Shown here piece after piece: positions 17,988-26,582 of a stretch of 44,207 nt of DNA. The translations under genes were made by a program, and so were the position numbers. The notes under the pieces are model-generated. The model ran no database searches. It saw only the letters and a program-made list of their open reading frames with translations, and was not told the DNA's origin. Origin of the DNA: Clostridia bacterium (GTDB taxonomy: Bacteria; Bacillota; Clostridia; TANB77; CAG-508); the NCBI GenBank assembly GCA_017536685.1, contig JAFXGW010000032.1, positions 1 through 44,207 on the forward strand, read 5' to 3'. How positions within the stretch are numbered: position 1 is the first letter of the stretch; each line of letters opens with the position of its first letter.

Positions 17988-18240
17988 ATTTACCTGTACA
18001 AAAGATAAGATAATGTGACAAATAAAATTGTTAGTACCTACGTACAACATATTAATTACCTTTTATAAATATAGATTTTACAAAAGAAAATTGAAATCCT
18101 AAAACTTTATATATTAAAAATTAAATTGCATTTAATAAGTGGCATGTTTTAGCCACATGCCACTTATTGTTTTAAATGTTTTAACAAGAACAAATCAAAA
18201 TTTGTTTTTATTAAAGCGTTTAGAAAATAATAATTTGAAT
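17988..18240. other. intergenic region between TasA-like gene and signal peptidase
   Basis: No ORF with a ribosome binding site is visible. It ends in the perfect hairpin at 18134-18168. Confidence 0.5.
18134..18168 (+). terminator. perfect 13-bp hairpin, probable terminator or attenuator
   Basis: AATAAGTGGCATG (18134-18146) is the exact inverse of 18156-18168, with a 9-nt loop. The following T tract is short and broken (GTTTTAAATGTTTT), so read-through into the signal peptidase gene is plausible. Confidence 0.6.
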
Positions 18241-18256
18241 AAAAGGAGGAATTAAA

Positions 18257-18766
18257 ATTTTAAAAGAGATATTAAAAAAATTTTTAATAATATTACTTGT
18301 TTTAGTTTTATTAAAAGTTTCATATTTGAAATTTATTGAAAAGGAAAATCCTGTAAATTTATTCGGTTTTTCGTTTTTAATAGTTACAACAGGGAGTATG
18401 GAACCAGAAATAAAAGCGGGAGAGTTAATTATAATAAAAGAAGTTAAAGAATATAAAAAAAATGATATTGTCACATTTGTTGATCAAGATGAATTTTTGG
18501 TGACTCATAGAATCATTGAATTAAATGAAGAAAAAATGATTACTAAAGGAGATAATAACGATTTAGAAGATGAAGAAACACAACTAGAATTTATAAAAGG
18601 AAAAGTCGTATTCCATTCAAGAGTATTAGGATACTTTATATTATATTTATTAAAACCGTTAATTTTTGTTTATGTAATTTTTATTTTGACGTTTAATATT
18701 ATAATAGTATTTTTTGCTAAAGAGAGAAAGGAAATAGAAGATGAAGATAAAAATTTCGAAAAATAA
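18257..18766 (+). CDS. sipW: SipW-like type I signal peptidase with a probable ATT start
   Basis: 169 aa if started at ATT 18257. TTTTGSMEP-type motif (VTTGSMEPEIKAGE) carries the catalytic Ser near residue 47; VTHRI supplies the His used instead of Lys in the SipW/ER class; TKGDNND is the third conserved box. One helix lies at each end (about residues 8-22, and about 128-152). No ATG, GTG or TTG exists between the in-frame TGA at 18236 and a TTG at 18326. The perfect AAAGGAGGA at 18242-18250 sits 6 nt before the ATT. Starting at 18326 would lose the N-terminal anchor and has no Shine-Dalgarno. Its substrates are probably the TasA-like proteins flanking it. Confidence 0.85.
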   Translation: MLKEILKKFLIILLVLVLLKVSYLKFIEKENPVNLFGFSFLIVTTGSMEPEIKAGELIIIKEVKEYKKNDIVTFVDQDEFLVTHRIIELNEEKMITKGDNNDLEDEETQLEFIKGKVVFHSRVLGYFILYLLKPLIFVYVIFILTFNIIIVFFAKERKEIEDEDKNFEK

Positions 18767-19254
18767 ATTGAAAACAATACCAATAATTATTTTATTGATT
18801 TTAAATTTTTCAAATCCAATTTTTGCTAGATATTATGAAAGATTAGAACAATTTTTAGGGAAAGCAAGTATTGCAGAATTTATTATAAAAGTAGAACCAT
18901 TGCAGGACACAATAATAACAGAAATAAACAAAGAATCATTAGTAAAAGAGTATAATTTTTGTGTAAAGAATTATTTGATAGATGGAAATATGAAAAGAAT
19001 TAATGAAGTTGATTGTTTATATGATATTGAAATAAAAAATAGTAGTAAAAATTTTCCAATAAAATATGAATTATATGATTTAAAAACAGGAGAAGAAATT
19101 TTAAAAGGAAGTGATAACATTTTACGGATTAGAAATAGTAAAAGATATTGAGTATGAAAGAAATTATAAATTTAAAATTTTTTGGGAAAACAAAGAAAAT
19201 ATGAGTAATGAAGATGATATTGATATCATTGTAAGTGTAAATCAAAAAAAATGA
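18741..19254 (+). CDS. camelysin/TasA-like secreted protein, interrupted by a +1 shift at an in-frame CGG
   Basis: The start ATG at 18741 overlaps the end of sipW by 26 nt. Residues 10-30 form a signal (IPIIILLILNFSNPIFARYY). The zero frame reads 128 codons to CGG at 19125, then runs out after nine more codons (stop 19149-19151). Skipping the C gives SDNILGLEIVKDIEYERNY and a 42-codon tail ending KFKIFWENKE...IIVSVNQKK at 19254, for a total of 170 aa. The tail has the aromatic strand pattern of the TasA/CalY domain seen in the sister protein (VYWEWEF), so the shifted frame is the biologically sensible one. It belongs to the matrix operon with SipW. Confidence 0.72.
19125..19127 (+). other. 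putative +1 frameshift site in the camelysin-like gene (CGG, shifted codon GGA)
   Basis: The zero frame reads TTA CGG ATT; skipping the C reads TTA GGA TTA. The CGG is exactly in phase with the ATG at 18741. Confidence 0.6.
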
Positions 19255-19271
19255 AAGAAAGGTAATAATTA

Positions 19272-19505
19272 ATGAAAAAATTAAAAAATAAAAATGAATT
19301 AAAAAATGAATTATATATAAAAATAGTAATTTTAATCGTTTTAATTTTATTAGTGATTATTACAAGTTTTAATACAGGAAGAAAATTTTATTTATTGAAA
19401 AATACATATTTAGAAAGTTCAACTGGAGAAGTAAATTCTGGAGTTGCGAGATGGAATTTTGATGCTAAAATTATAATGAATAATGAAGGAGAAACAAATG
19501 AATAA
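19272..19505 (+). CDS. short secreted protein resembling the N-terminus of the TasA-like gene
   Basis: 77 aa. A long basic N-terminus (MKKLKNKNELKNELYIK) precedes a hydrophobic segment at about residues 18-35. NTGRKFYLLKN...NSGVARWNFDAK then echoes the ARYYKS...ANIARWSF region of the protein at 17400. It stops soon afterwards, so it lacks the beta domain. It may be a truncated paralogue or a genuine small matrix component. Shine-Dalgarno AAAGG. Its stop overlaps the start of the next gene by 8 nt, implying coupled translation. I see no CGG near its end. Confidence 0.6.
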   Translation: MKKLKNKNELKNELYIKIVILIVLILLVIITSFNTGRKFYLLKNTYLESSTGEVNSGVARWNFDAKIIMNNEGETNE

Positions 19506-20652
19506 AGCAAAGAAAATAGTTTTTATTTTAATATATATTATTATATTTTTTTCAGTTGATGTTTTTGCAAAATATAATTGTAAATATGAACTAAAGGCAT
19601 ATAAATTAACACGTGATACATCTGAAATTACATATACAATATTAAGAAATATTTCGGAAGATGAATATACAAATCAAGATGTTGTGTTAACAATTGATTT
19701 GAATAAGCCAGTATATGAAATTGATGGTTTTACAATTTCTGAAGACAGGAAAAAGTTAAGTAGAACGATTAGTGAAAATGAAGAAAAAATAATAGAAGTT
19801 GAAGATATTTCGGGAAATAGAAAAGAAATTACTTATACAGTAAATAATATTGACAAAATTCCGCCTGAAATAATTGGTGTTGAAAATGGGAAAGTCTATA
19901 ATTCAAATGTAACCTTGGAATATAAAGATAATATTGGAATAAAAAATGTTATTGTTGATAAGTATTCAAATTTAAAATTATCAGTAAATGATGATTATTA
20001 TGATACAGAATCTTATAAAGGTACGGATTTAACAGATACCACGGCGAATATTAGAGTTGTTGAACATCCAAAAAATACAAAATACTATAAATATTATATA
20101 AATAATCAATTTAAAGGAGAAACTACCAATACACAATATACTTTTACTGGATTAAAAAAAGGAACTACATATACAATTAAAGTTGAGGCAATAGATGAAA
20201 ATAAAAATGTATTACAAACAGCAACAAGAAATGTAAAAACAAAGATGTTTTCAAAAATTTCTGCCACAAAAAATTCATCTGGAACTTTTGCAGTAACATT
20301 AACTGGAATAGATTCGAGTATAGATAATGTAGTTGCTGTTGCTTATACGAATCTTAATAATCAGAATGCAACATATCCAAGCATAAAATCAAATAGAAGT
20401 TTAAGTGTAACATTTACAGCACAAGCTGTCACAGGTGATGTACAAAATGGTTACTATTATTTTCATTTACAATTATATGACAATGGTAATTTGGTGGATA
20501 CAGCTTGTTGCAATGTGATATTTAAATCTACAACTTCAAGTTCAACTCCTGGAAATACTTTGTATAAATTAGTTTCTAATGGAAATTATCAAATAATAGT
20601 AACTGATTTGGCTGGAAATAAAACAGAAAAATATATAACTATAAAGAAGTAA
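19498..20652 (+). CDS. secreted protein with Ig-like and fibronectin type III-like domains
   Basis: 384 aa from the ATG at 19498 (AAGGAG Shine-Dalgarno; an in-frame ATG at 19483 is less well placed). A signal peptide ends near residue 24 (FSVDVFA/KYN). Then come a beta-rich N-terminal domain; an Ig-like segment starting DKIPPEIIGVENGKVYNS; a fibronectin type III-like domain (NTQYTFTGLKKGTTYTIKV, about residues 200-245); a segment with a GBS Bsp-like look (GYYYFHLQLYDNGNLV); and a final Ig-like strand pair (LAGNKTEKYITIKK). No LPXTG or other anchor is seen. It is the last gene of the SipW/TasA locus and is probably an adhesive matrix component. Confidence 0.75.
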   Translation: MNKAKKIVFILIYIIIFFSVDVFAKYNCKYELKAYKLTRDTSEITYTILRNISEDEYTNQDVVLTIDLNKPVYEIDGFTISEDRKKLSRTISENEEKIIEVEDISGNRKEITYTVNNIDKIPPEIIGVENGKVYNSNVTLEYKDNIGIKNVIVDKYSNLKLSVNDDYYDTESYKGTDLTDTTANIRVVEHPKNTKYYKYYINNQFKGETTNTQYTFTGLKKGTTYTIKVEAIDENKNVLQTATRNVKTKMFSKISATKNSSGTFAVTLTGIDSSIDNVVAVAYTNLNNQNATYPSIKSNRSLSVTFTAQAVTGDVQNGYYYFHLQLYDNGNLVDTACCNVIFKSTTSSSTPGNTLYKLVSNGNYQIIVTDLAGNKTEKYITIKK

Positions 20653-20783
20653 TAAATTATTTTAATAAAATAAATAGATTTATATCAATAATAAATTATA
20701 AATATATATACTATTATATAGATGTTATTTATGGATGATTGTAAATATTAATTATAAAATGGAACATTGAAAAAAGAATATAC

Positions 20784-20812
20784 TTGAAGAGAAAGTTTTA
20801 AAATGATATAAT
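20784..20812 (+). promoter_or_regulatory. sigma-A promoter
   Basis: TTGAAG (20784-20789), 17-bp spacer, TATAAT (20807-20812), 33 nt before the start at 20845. Confidence 0.7.
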
Positions 20813-20844
20813 AGCAACTAGAAAATTAATGATTGGAGAAGAGG

Positions 20845-21699
20845 ATGAATTTATTTGGACATAAAATGAAAACATATGCTTTTGTAGGACCATCTGGAAC
20901 TGGAAAAAGTTATAGAGCTCAAATGATTGCAAGTGAACGTGGAATAAATTATATAATAGATGATGGGCTTTTAATTTCAGGAAATGAAGTTGTTGCTGGA
21001 ATATCTGCCAAAAAAGCTCCAACTAAAATTGAAACAGTAAGAAATGCTTTATTTCAAAATGAAGAAAGAAAAAAAGAAATACAAGCAGCTATAAAAAAGA
21101 GAAAGCCAGAGAGTATTTTGATATTAGGAACATCAGATGAAATGGTGAGAAGAATTGCAGAAAATTTAGGATTTGAACCAATATCGGAAACAATATATAT
21201 AACAGATGTTGCTACTGAGGCAGAAATGCAAATGGCTAGAAACATAAGAGTAACAGAAGGAAAACATGTTATACCAGTTCCAACTTTTGCTTTGAAAAAA
21301 GATTTTTCAGGATATCTTTTAGATCCACTTCAAATATTTAAGTCAAAAGGAAGAGGAAAAGAACCATATATTTATGAAAAATCAATAATAAGACCTACTT
21401 TTAGTTATATGGGAAATTTTAAAATTTCAGATACTGTTTTTAAACAAATAATAGATGTTGTAACTGATAAAACTGAAGGTGTACATAAAATACATAGAAC
21501 AATAATAAAAAAGCATGAAGGACAAAATGATGGTATATACATTTATATAGAAGTAATAATTCAATTTGGATACAATGTTAACGAAACAATGCAAACTTTA
21601 AAAAAGAAAATAATAAAAGAAATTGAAAAAATGACAGCAATGAACGTTTTAAATATGGATATAGTTGTGAAAGGTGTAAATGTTGAAACTAAAAAATAA
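20845..21699 (+). CDS. P-loop ATPase fused to an Asp23/Gls24-type domain
   Basis: 284 aa from the ATG at 20845 (GGAG Shine-Dalgarno 6 nt upstream; a TTG at 20833 is in frame but less likely). Walker A GPSGTGKS is at residues 15-22, within an N-terminal P-loop domain of about 180 residues. The last 100 residues (MGNFKISDTVFKQIID...KTEGVHKI, then FGYNVNETMQTLKKKI...MTAMNVLNMDIVVKGV) follow the Asp23/Gls24 alkaline-shock pattern. Gls24 proteins act at the cell envelope. It lies 70 nt upstream of cmk on the same strand. Function beyond ATP binding is unknown. Confidence 0.75.
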   Translation: MNLFGHKMKTYAFVGPSGTGKSYRAQMIASERGINYIIDDGLLISGNEVVAGISAKKAPTKIETVRNALFQNEERKKEIQAAIKKRKPESILILGTSDEMVRRIAENLGFEPISETIYITDVATEAEMQMARNIRVTEGKHVIPVPTFALKKDFSGYLLDPLQIFKSKGRGKEPYIYEKSIIRPTFSYMGNFKISDTVFKQIIDVVTDKTEGVHKIHRTIIKKHEGQNDGIYIYIEVIIQFGYNVNETMQTLKKKIIKEIEKMTAMNVLNMDIVVKGVNVETKK

Positions 21700-21744
21700 T
21701 ATTATTTGATATAATATATATTAATAATAAGAAGGAAGGAGTGT

Positions 21745-21765
21745 ATGAGAAAATCATACAAATAA
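21745..21765 (+). CDS. possible six-codon leader peptide (MRKSYK) upstream of cmk
   Basis: A strong AAGGAAGGAG Shine-Dalgarno precedes ATG AGA AAA TCA TAC AAA TAA, and the stop lies only 4 nt before the cmk ATG. cmk has no other Shine-Dalgarno of its own, so ribosomes would reach it by reinitiation. This arrangement looks like translational coupling. Confidence 0.45.
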   Translation: MRKSYK

Positions 21766-21769
21766 GAAA

Positions 21770-22450
21770 ATGGCTTTTGTTGTAGCGATAGATGGACCTG
21801 CTGGAAGTGGTAAAGGAACGATAACAAAATTAGTTGGGAAAAAAATGGGATTAATAAATATTGATACAGGAGCAATGTATAGATGTGTTGCATTAGAATG
21901 CTTAAATAGAAATATTTTACCAGAAGAATTAGAAAAAATAGAAAAAGTATTAGAAGAAATTGATATAAGATTTAAAAGAGATGATGAAAAAGAAATAGTA
22001 TTTTTAAACGGAAATGATGTAACAGGACAAATACGTTCTACAATTGTGAATTCAAATGTTGCGAAATTTGCTGCAATAAAAATCATTAGAGATAAAATGA
22101 CACCAATACAAAGAGAAATGGGAAAACAAGCAGATATAATTATGGAAGGTAGAGATATTGGAACTGTTGTATTTCCAGATGCAGATGTAAAAATATTTTT
22201 AGATTGTTCAATAGAAGAAAGAGCAAATAGACGCTTTAAGCAGAATCAAGAAAAAGGTATTAAATGTACTTATGAAGAGGTTTTAGAAAGTATTAAGGAA
22301 AGACATAAATTAGAAACAGAAAGAGAAGTTGCTCCTTTTGTACAAGCTGAAGATGCGATATATGTTGATAGCACAAAATTAACAATTGAAGAAGTTGTTA
22401 AAAAAATAGTAGAAATTATAGAAGAAAAAAGAAAAAGTATTAATAAATGA
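21770..22450 (+). CDS. cmk: cytidylate kinase
   Basis: 226 aa, standard length. It phosphorylates CMP and dCMP using ATP. The P-loop is VAIDGPAGSGKGTITK near the N-terminus, followed by INIDTGAMYRCVAL and the CMP-binding GRDIGTVVFPDADVKIFLD. The RFKQNQEKG region is the lid. The cmk-plsC order that follows is common in Clostridia. The start ATG at 21770 follows the stop of a six-codon leader by 4 nt. Confidence 0.97.
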   Translation: MAFVVAIDGPAGSGKGTITKLVGKKMGLINIDTGAMYRCVALECLNRNILPEELEKIEKVLEEIDIRFKRDDEKEIVFLNGNDVTGQIRSTIVNSNVAKFAAIKIIRDKMTPIQREMGKQADIIMEGRDIGTVVFPDADVKIFLDCSIEERANRRFKQNQEKGIKCTYEEVLESIKERHKLETEREVAPFVQAEDAIYVDSTKLTIEEVVKKIVEIIEEKRKSINK

Positions 22451-22519
22451 TGAAATAGCGATTAATAAATTTTAATTATAAAATATTTAGTGTGAAAAAA
22501 ATAAAAGGTAAGGGATAAT

Positions 22520-23134
22520 ATGAAAAGATTTTTTAGAGAAATAGGTAAGGCTTTTATTAGATTTTGTATATTGGTATATTGCAAGATTGTATATAGAGTA
22601 AAAATAATAGGAAAAGAAAATGTTCCAAAAGAAGGTGCGTTGATGTTTTGTGGTAACCACAGAACTTATTTAGATCCGCCACTAATAGTAGTTACTGCAG
22701 GAAGAGATATGCGATTTATGGCCAAAGAAGAGCTAAGGAAAAATCCATTGTTTGCGTTTTTGGGGTTTTTATTTGAAGGAATATATGTAAAAAGAGATGA
22801 AAAAGATATATCTGCATTAAAAGCAGCATTAAAGACTTTAAAAGATGGAAGATGCATCGGATTATTTCCAGAAGGAACTAGAAATGGATTAGAAAAAAAT
22901 GACGGAAAAGTAAAAAATGGAGCTGCATATATGGCTTTAAAAACTGGAGCCAAAGTTGTTCCAATAGGAATTGTTGGACCAGCAAAACCATTTACAAAAA
23001 ATGCAATTATTTATGGAAATCCATTAGATTTTTCAGAATATGCTACAACTAAAAAAATAGATAAAGAAGTTGAAGACAAAGTAAGTGACATTATAATGGA
23101 TGAAATTATAAAACTTTCAAAAACAGAAATTTAA
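22520..23134 (+). CDS. plsC: 1-acyl-sn-glycerol-3-phosphate acyltransferase
   Basis: 204 aa. It acylates lysophosphatidic acid to phosphatidic acid at the membrane. The catalytic NHRTYLD box (Hx4D) is near residue 51, and FPEGTRNG, the substrate-binding motif, near residue 115. A single hydrophobic segment lies at the N-terminus. AAGGGA Shine-Dalgarno; 69 nt after cmk, in the same operon. Confidence 0.95.
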   Translation: MKRFFREIGKAFIRFCILVYCKIVYRVKIIGKENVPKEGALMFCGNHRTYLDPPLIVVTAGRDMRFMAKEELRKNPLFAFLGFLFEGIYVKRDEKDISALKAALKTLKDGRCIGLFPEGTRNGLEKNDGKVKNGAAYMALKTGAKVVPIGIVGPAKPFTKNAIIYGNPLDFSEYATTKKIDKEVEDKVSDIIMDEIIKLSKTEI

Positions 23135-23165
23135 TTTTTAAATAATATAAGTAATATAAAGTTTT

Positions 23166-23193
23166 AGAGGATACATAAGTATTCTCTTTTTCT
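23166..23193 (+). terminator. rho-independent terminator of cmk-plsC
   Basis: AGAGGATAC / GTATTCTCT (one G-U pair) around a 4-nt loop, followed by a T-rich run. Confidence 0.75.
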
Positions 23194-23207
23194 TTAATAG
23201 AAAAAAG

Positions 23208-23236
23208 TTGACAAAATATATAAGAAGAGATATAAT
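23208..23236 (+). promoter_or_regulatory. consensus sigma-A promoter of typA
   Basis: TTGACA (23208-23213), 17-bp spacer, TATAAT (23231-23236): a full consensus promoter with a leader of about 110 nt before typA. Confidence 0.85.
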
Positions 23237-23355
23237 ATTATGGTTGAAAAGATAGAGATTATGTAAAGTTAGATGCGTATAGAATCTATCTAAAAAAGAT
23301 AACGATTTAAATTATATACTTTAATATAAGAAATCAAATTAAAAGGGGTAATAAA

Positions 23356-25179
23356 ATGAATAACCAAAAAATCAGAAACGTAGCAATAATCGCACACGTT
23401 GATCATGGAAAAACTACTTTAGTAGATGCAATGCTTAGACAAAGCGGAATCTTTAGAGCAAACGAACAAGTTCAAGATAGAGTAATGGACTCAAATGACT
23501 TAGAAAAAGAAAGAGGAATTACAATTCTTTCTAAAAATACAGCTGTTCGATATAAAGACATCAAAATCAATATAGTAGATACACCAGGACACGCAGATTT
23601 CGGTGGAGAAGTAGAACGTGTTTTAAAAATGGTTGATGGTGTTGTTTTATTAGTTGACGCTTTTGAAGGTGCAATGCCACAAACAAGAGAAGTTCTTAAA
23701 AAATCTTTAGGATTAAAATTAAAACCAATAGTTGTTATAAACAAAATAGATAGACCAGGTGCTCAACCATTAAAAGTTGTTGATAGCGTATTAGATTTAT
23801 TTATAGAATTGGGAGCAGATGATTCTCAACTTGAATTTCCGGTTGTTTATGCTTCTGGAAAACAAGGAACAGCAACTTTAGATTTAAATGTACCAGGTGA
23901 AAATTTAGAATGTTTATTTGAAACAATTATTAAAGAAATCGATCCACCAGCTTGTGATATGGATGGAACAATGCAAATGTTAGTTTCAAACATTGATTAT
24001 GATGATTATATTGGAAGAATTTCAATTGGTAGAGTAGAAAGAGGAGCAATAGATTTAAATATGCCTGTTGCAATTTGCAAATCTGAAGATAAAGTAATAA
24101 CAGCAAGAGTTGCTAAACTTTATACTTATGAAGGACTAAAAAGAATTGAAGTTGAACATGCTGAAGCAGGAGATATAGTAGCTTTATCTGGTGTTGCAGA
24201 TATAAACATTGGAGATACAATTTGTGATTATAATAATCCAGAAAAAATCCCATTTGTTGATATTGATGAACCAACAGTATCTATGACATTTAGTGTTAAT
24301 AATGGTCCATTTGCTGGAAAAGAAGGACAATTTGTAACTTCAAGACATATTAGAGATAGATTATTTAAAGAATTAGATAGAAATGTAAGTTTAAGAGTAA
24401 AAGAAACAGATTCAGCTGATTCATTTGAAGTTTCAGGAAGAGGAGAGCTTCACTTATCAGTTTTAATAGAAACAATGAGAAGAGAAGGATTTGAACTTTT
24501 AGTTTCTAGACCTAAAGTTATTTTCAAAGATATAGATGGAGTTAAATGCGAACCAATCGAAAGATTAGTTGTAAATGTTCCAGACGATTGTGTTGGAAAT
24601 GTTATTGAAAAATTAGGTAGAAGAAAAGGTGAAATGCTAAACATGGAACCAGCTGAAGCTGGACATACAAAAATAGAATTCAAAATACCAGCTAGAGGTA
24701 TAATTGGATATAGAACTGAATTCTTAACAGATACAAAAGGTGAAGGAACAATGAATCACATTTTTGATTGTTATGAACCATATAAAGGAGATGTTCAATC
24801 AAGAGTTAGAGGAACAATAGTTGCTTTTGAGGCTGGAAAATCAATTACTTATGGATTATACAATGCTCAAGATAAAGGTGATTTATTTATCGGACCTGGT
24901 GTTGAAGTTTATGAAGGTATGATTGTTGGATTAAACTCAAGAGGAGAAGATTTAGCAATTAACGTATGTAAAGAAAAACATTTAACAAATACAAGAGCTT
25001 CTGGATCTGATGATGCACTAAGACTTGTTCCACCAATTCAAATGAGCTTAGAAAAAGCTATTGAATTTATTCAAGATGACGAACTTGTTGAGGTTACACC
25101 AAAATCACTTCGTTTAAGAAAGAAAATTTTAAATAATAAAGATAGAGAAAGAGCAGCAAGACAAAGCGCTAATTCATAA
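23356..25179 (+). CDS. typA: ribosome-associated GTPase TypA/BipA
   Basis: 607 aa, the usual length. The G1 motif AHVDHGKTTL is near residue 14, the switch region ERGITILSKNTAV follows, with DTPGHADF (G3) and NKIDRPGA (G4). Then come the EF-Tu-like domain 2 and EF-G-like domains, with GRGELHLSVLIE and the BipA-specific C-terminal domain (RGTIVAFEAGKSITYGL). It acts in ribosome assembly and translation under stress. Own promoter and terminator, AAAGGGG Shine-Dalgarno. Confidence 0.97.
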   Translation: MNNQKIRNVAIIAHVDHGKTTLVDAMLRQSGIFRANEQVQDRVMDSNDLEKERGITILSKNTAVRYKDIKINIVDTPGHADFGGEVERVLKMVDGVVLLVDAFEGAMPQTREVLKKSLGLKLKPIVVINKIDRPGAQPLKVVDSVLDLFIELGADDSQLEFPVVYASGKQGTATLDLNVPGENLECLFETIIKEIDPPACDMDGTMQMLVSNIDYDDYIGRISIGRVERGAIDLNMPVAICKSEDKVITARVAKLYTYEGLKRIEVEHAEAGDIVALSGVADINIGDTICDYNNPEKIPFVDIDEPTVSMTFSVNNGPFAGKEGQFVTSRHIRDRLFKELDRNVSLRVKETDSADSFEVSGRGELHLSVLIETMRREGFELLVSRPKVIFKDIDGVKCEPIERLVVNVPDDCVGNVIEKLGRRKGEMLNMEPAEAGHTKIEFKIPARGIIGYRTEFLTDTKGEGTMNHIFDCYEPYKGDVQSRVRGTIVAFEAGKSITYGLYNAQDKGDLFIGPGVEVYEGMIVGLNSRGEDLAINVCKEKHLTNTRASGSDDALRLVPPIQMSLEKAIEFIQDDELVEVTPKSLRLRKKILNNKDRERAARQSANS

Positions 25180-25261
25180 TCAAAATATTATAAATCAATA
25201 TAAAAATATAATCGTATGTACGAAATGAAATTTTGATGATGATTATATAGGGATAAACATA

Positions 25262-25294
25262 AAAACCGTTTTGCAAATTTGGCAAAGCGGTTTT
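25262..25294 (+). terminator. rho-independent terminator of typA
   Basis: AAAACCGTTTTGC pairs with GCAAAGCGGTTTT, with one G-U pair and a 7-nt loop. Confidence 0.8.
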
Positions 25295-25388
25295 CGATTA
25301 TATCAATTATAATATTGATATAACCAAATGCTAAATAGGATATGGATTGAAAATGTATATGTAAGTTTAAATAATAAAGAGGTAAAAG

Positions 25389-25982
25389 ATGTTTAATGAA
25401 CAAGAATTTGAAATTTTAAAAAAAGATGCTTTAGAAAATCATATTCCAATTATAATGGATGATACTTTAGAAAAAATTAAAGAAATATTAGAAACTGAAA
25501 AACCAAAAAGAATTTTAGAAATTGGAACTGCTGTTGGATATTCAGCAAGCTGTTTTGCAAGATATTCAGAACCAGATGTTATTGTTGATACAATAGAGCT
25601 TGATGAAGAAAGAGCAAAACAAGCTATTGAAAACGTTAAAAAAATTGGAGTAGATAAAAATATAAACATTATGATTGGAAATGCAGTTGAAATATTACCA
25701 ACACTTTCTGATGAGTATGATATAGTATTTATAGATGCGGCCAAAAGTAAATACTCTATTTTCTTAGAAGAAGGAATTAGATTAATACGAAATGGTGGAT
25801 TAATTTTAGCTGATAACGTTTTATATAAAGGCTATGTAATGAGTGATTATAATAAACATAAACAAAGAACAGCAGTTAGACATTTAAGAGAATATATAAA
25901 AGAAGTAACTGAAAATCCAAACCTTCAAACAGAAATTTTAGAAATTGGAGATGGATTAGCTATTACAAGAGTGACTAAATAA
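25389..25982 (+). CDS. SAM-dependent O-methyltransferase, TrmR (YrrM)-like
   Basis: 197 aa, class I methyltransferase of the caffeoyl-CoA O-methyltransferase family. RILEIGTAVGYSA is SAM motif I. DTIELDEERAKQA supplies the acidic ribose-binding residue, and DIVFIDAAKSKY and GGLILADNVLYKG are metal and substrate motifs of this family. The bacterial single-domain form of this size in Firmicutes is usually TrmR, which methylates 5-hydroxyuridine in tRNA; that assignment is by family, not proof. AGAGG Shine-Dalgarno. Confidence 0.85.
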   Translation: MFNEQEFEILKKDALENHIPIIMDDTLEKIKEILETEKPKRILEIGTAVGYSASCFARYSEPDVIVDTIELDEERAKQAIENVKKIGVDKNINIMIGNAVEILPTLSDEYDIVFIDAAKSKYSIFLEEGIRLIRNGGLILADNVLYKGYVMSDYNKHKQRTAVRHLREYIKEVTENPNLQTEILEIGDGLAITRVTK

Positions 25983-26083
25983 ATGTAGAAATTATGATGA
26001 AAGTTCAAGATTTTTATACGAATATTAACAATTTTGGACATTTTTTTTATAAAAAACTGCTACAAAGGAATGTTTGAATGGAG

Positions 26084-26113
26084 TTGACATAAATGAAAAA
26101 GAAATGTTATAAT
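26084..26113 (+). promoter_or_regulatory. consensus sigma-A promoter of the foreign-looking cassette
   Basis: TTGACA (26084-26089), 18-bp spacer, TATAAT (26108-26113), with the start codon only 30 nt downstream. Confidence 0.85.
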
Positions 26114-26142
26114 TATAGAGACATTTTTATAGGAGGTGTAAC

Positions 26143-26577
26143 ATGTTATTTCGGAAAGAAAGAGTAAATATTTCTGAGGAATGCATGGGGTGGCTGGAGA
26201 AATCCGGTTCATTTATTGTGAAGCAGGAACAGGCAAAGGCAATGTATGACAAAAGATGCGCTGAAATCCAAGATGATGTATTACGCGCAGTCATGACTGT
26301 ATCCAAAGAACCTGCTTCAACAGATGGAAAGGCCGAAGTCATGGTCGAAGTACGCTTGGAGAAATCCGAAGCTATGAACGTGATGGTGATAGTCACCAGA
26401 GTGTATGCTGTAGTGTACACCCGCAACAAGCGGAAGTACTATGTGATGTTAGACGAGCAAAGACGTGCTAAAAAATCATTTAAGATTGGTACTGATATTG
26501 CAATCAGTATTAATGGAGATGATTTTGTTGAAGTACTGAAAAACGTCGAAATCAAGACATATCGTATTTCCATGTGA
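26143..26577 (+). CDS. unrecognised 144-aa protein with foreign base and codon composition
   Basis: The coding sequence is about 43% G+C in the lines I counted, against roughly 27% around it. It uses codons that neighbours avoid: CGC, CGT and two CGG (codon 4, TTT CGG AAA; and AAG CGG AAG), with GTC, TCC and CTG. The strong AGGAGG Shine-Dalgarno, full consensus promoter and UUCG-loop terminator make it a compact self-contained unit of about 530 bp. The protein is soluble, with no signal or membrane segment. It is mixed in charge, with a Val/Met/Tyr-rich core (VMVEVRLEKSEAMNVMVIV). I recognise no domain. Probably acquired horizontally and recently. No flanking repeats or transposase are visible. 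Confidence 0.75.
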   Translation: MLFRKERVNISEECMGWLEKSGSFIVKQEQAKAMYDKRCAEIQDDVLRAVMTVSKEPASTDGKAEVMVEVRLEKSEAMNVMVIVTRVYAVVYTRNKRKYYVMLDEQRRAKKSFKIGTDIAISINGDDFVEVLKNVEIKTYRISM

Positions 26578-26582
26578 GATTG

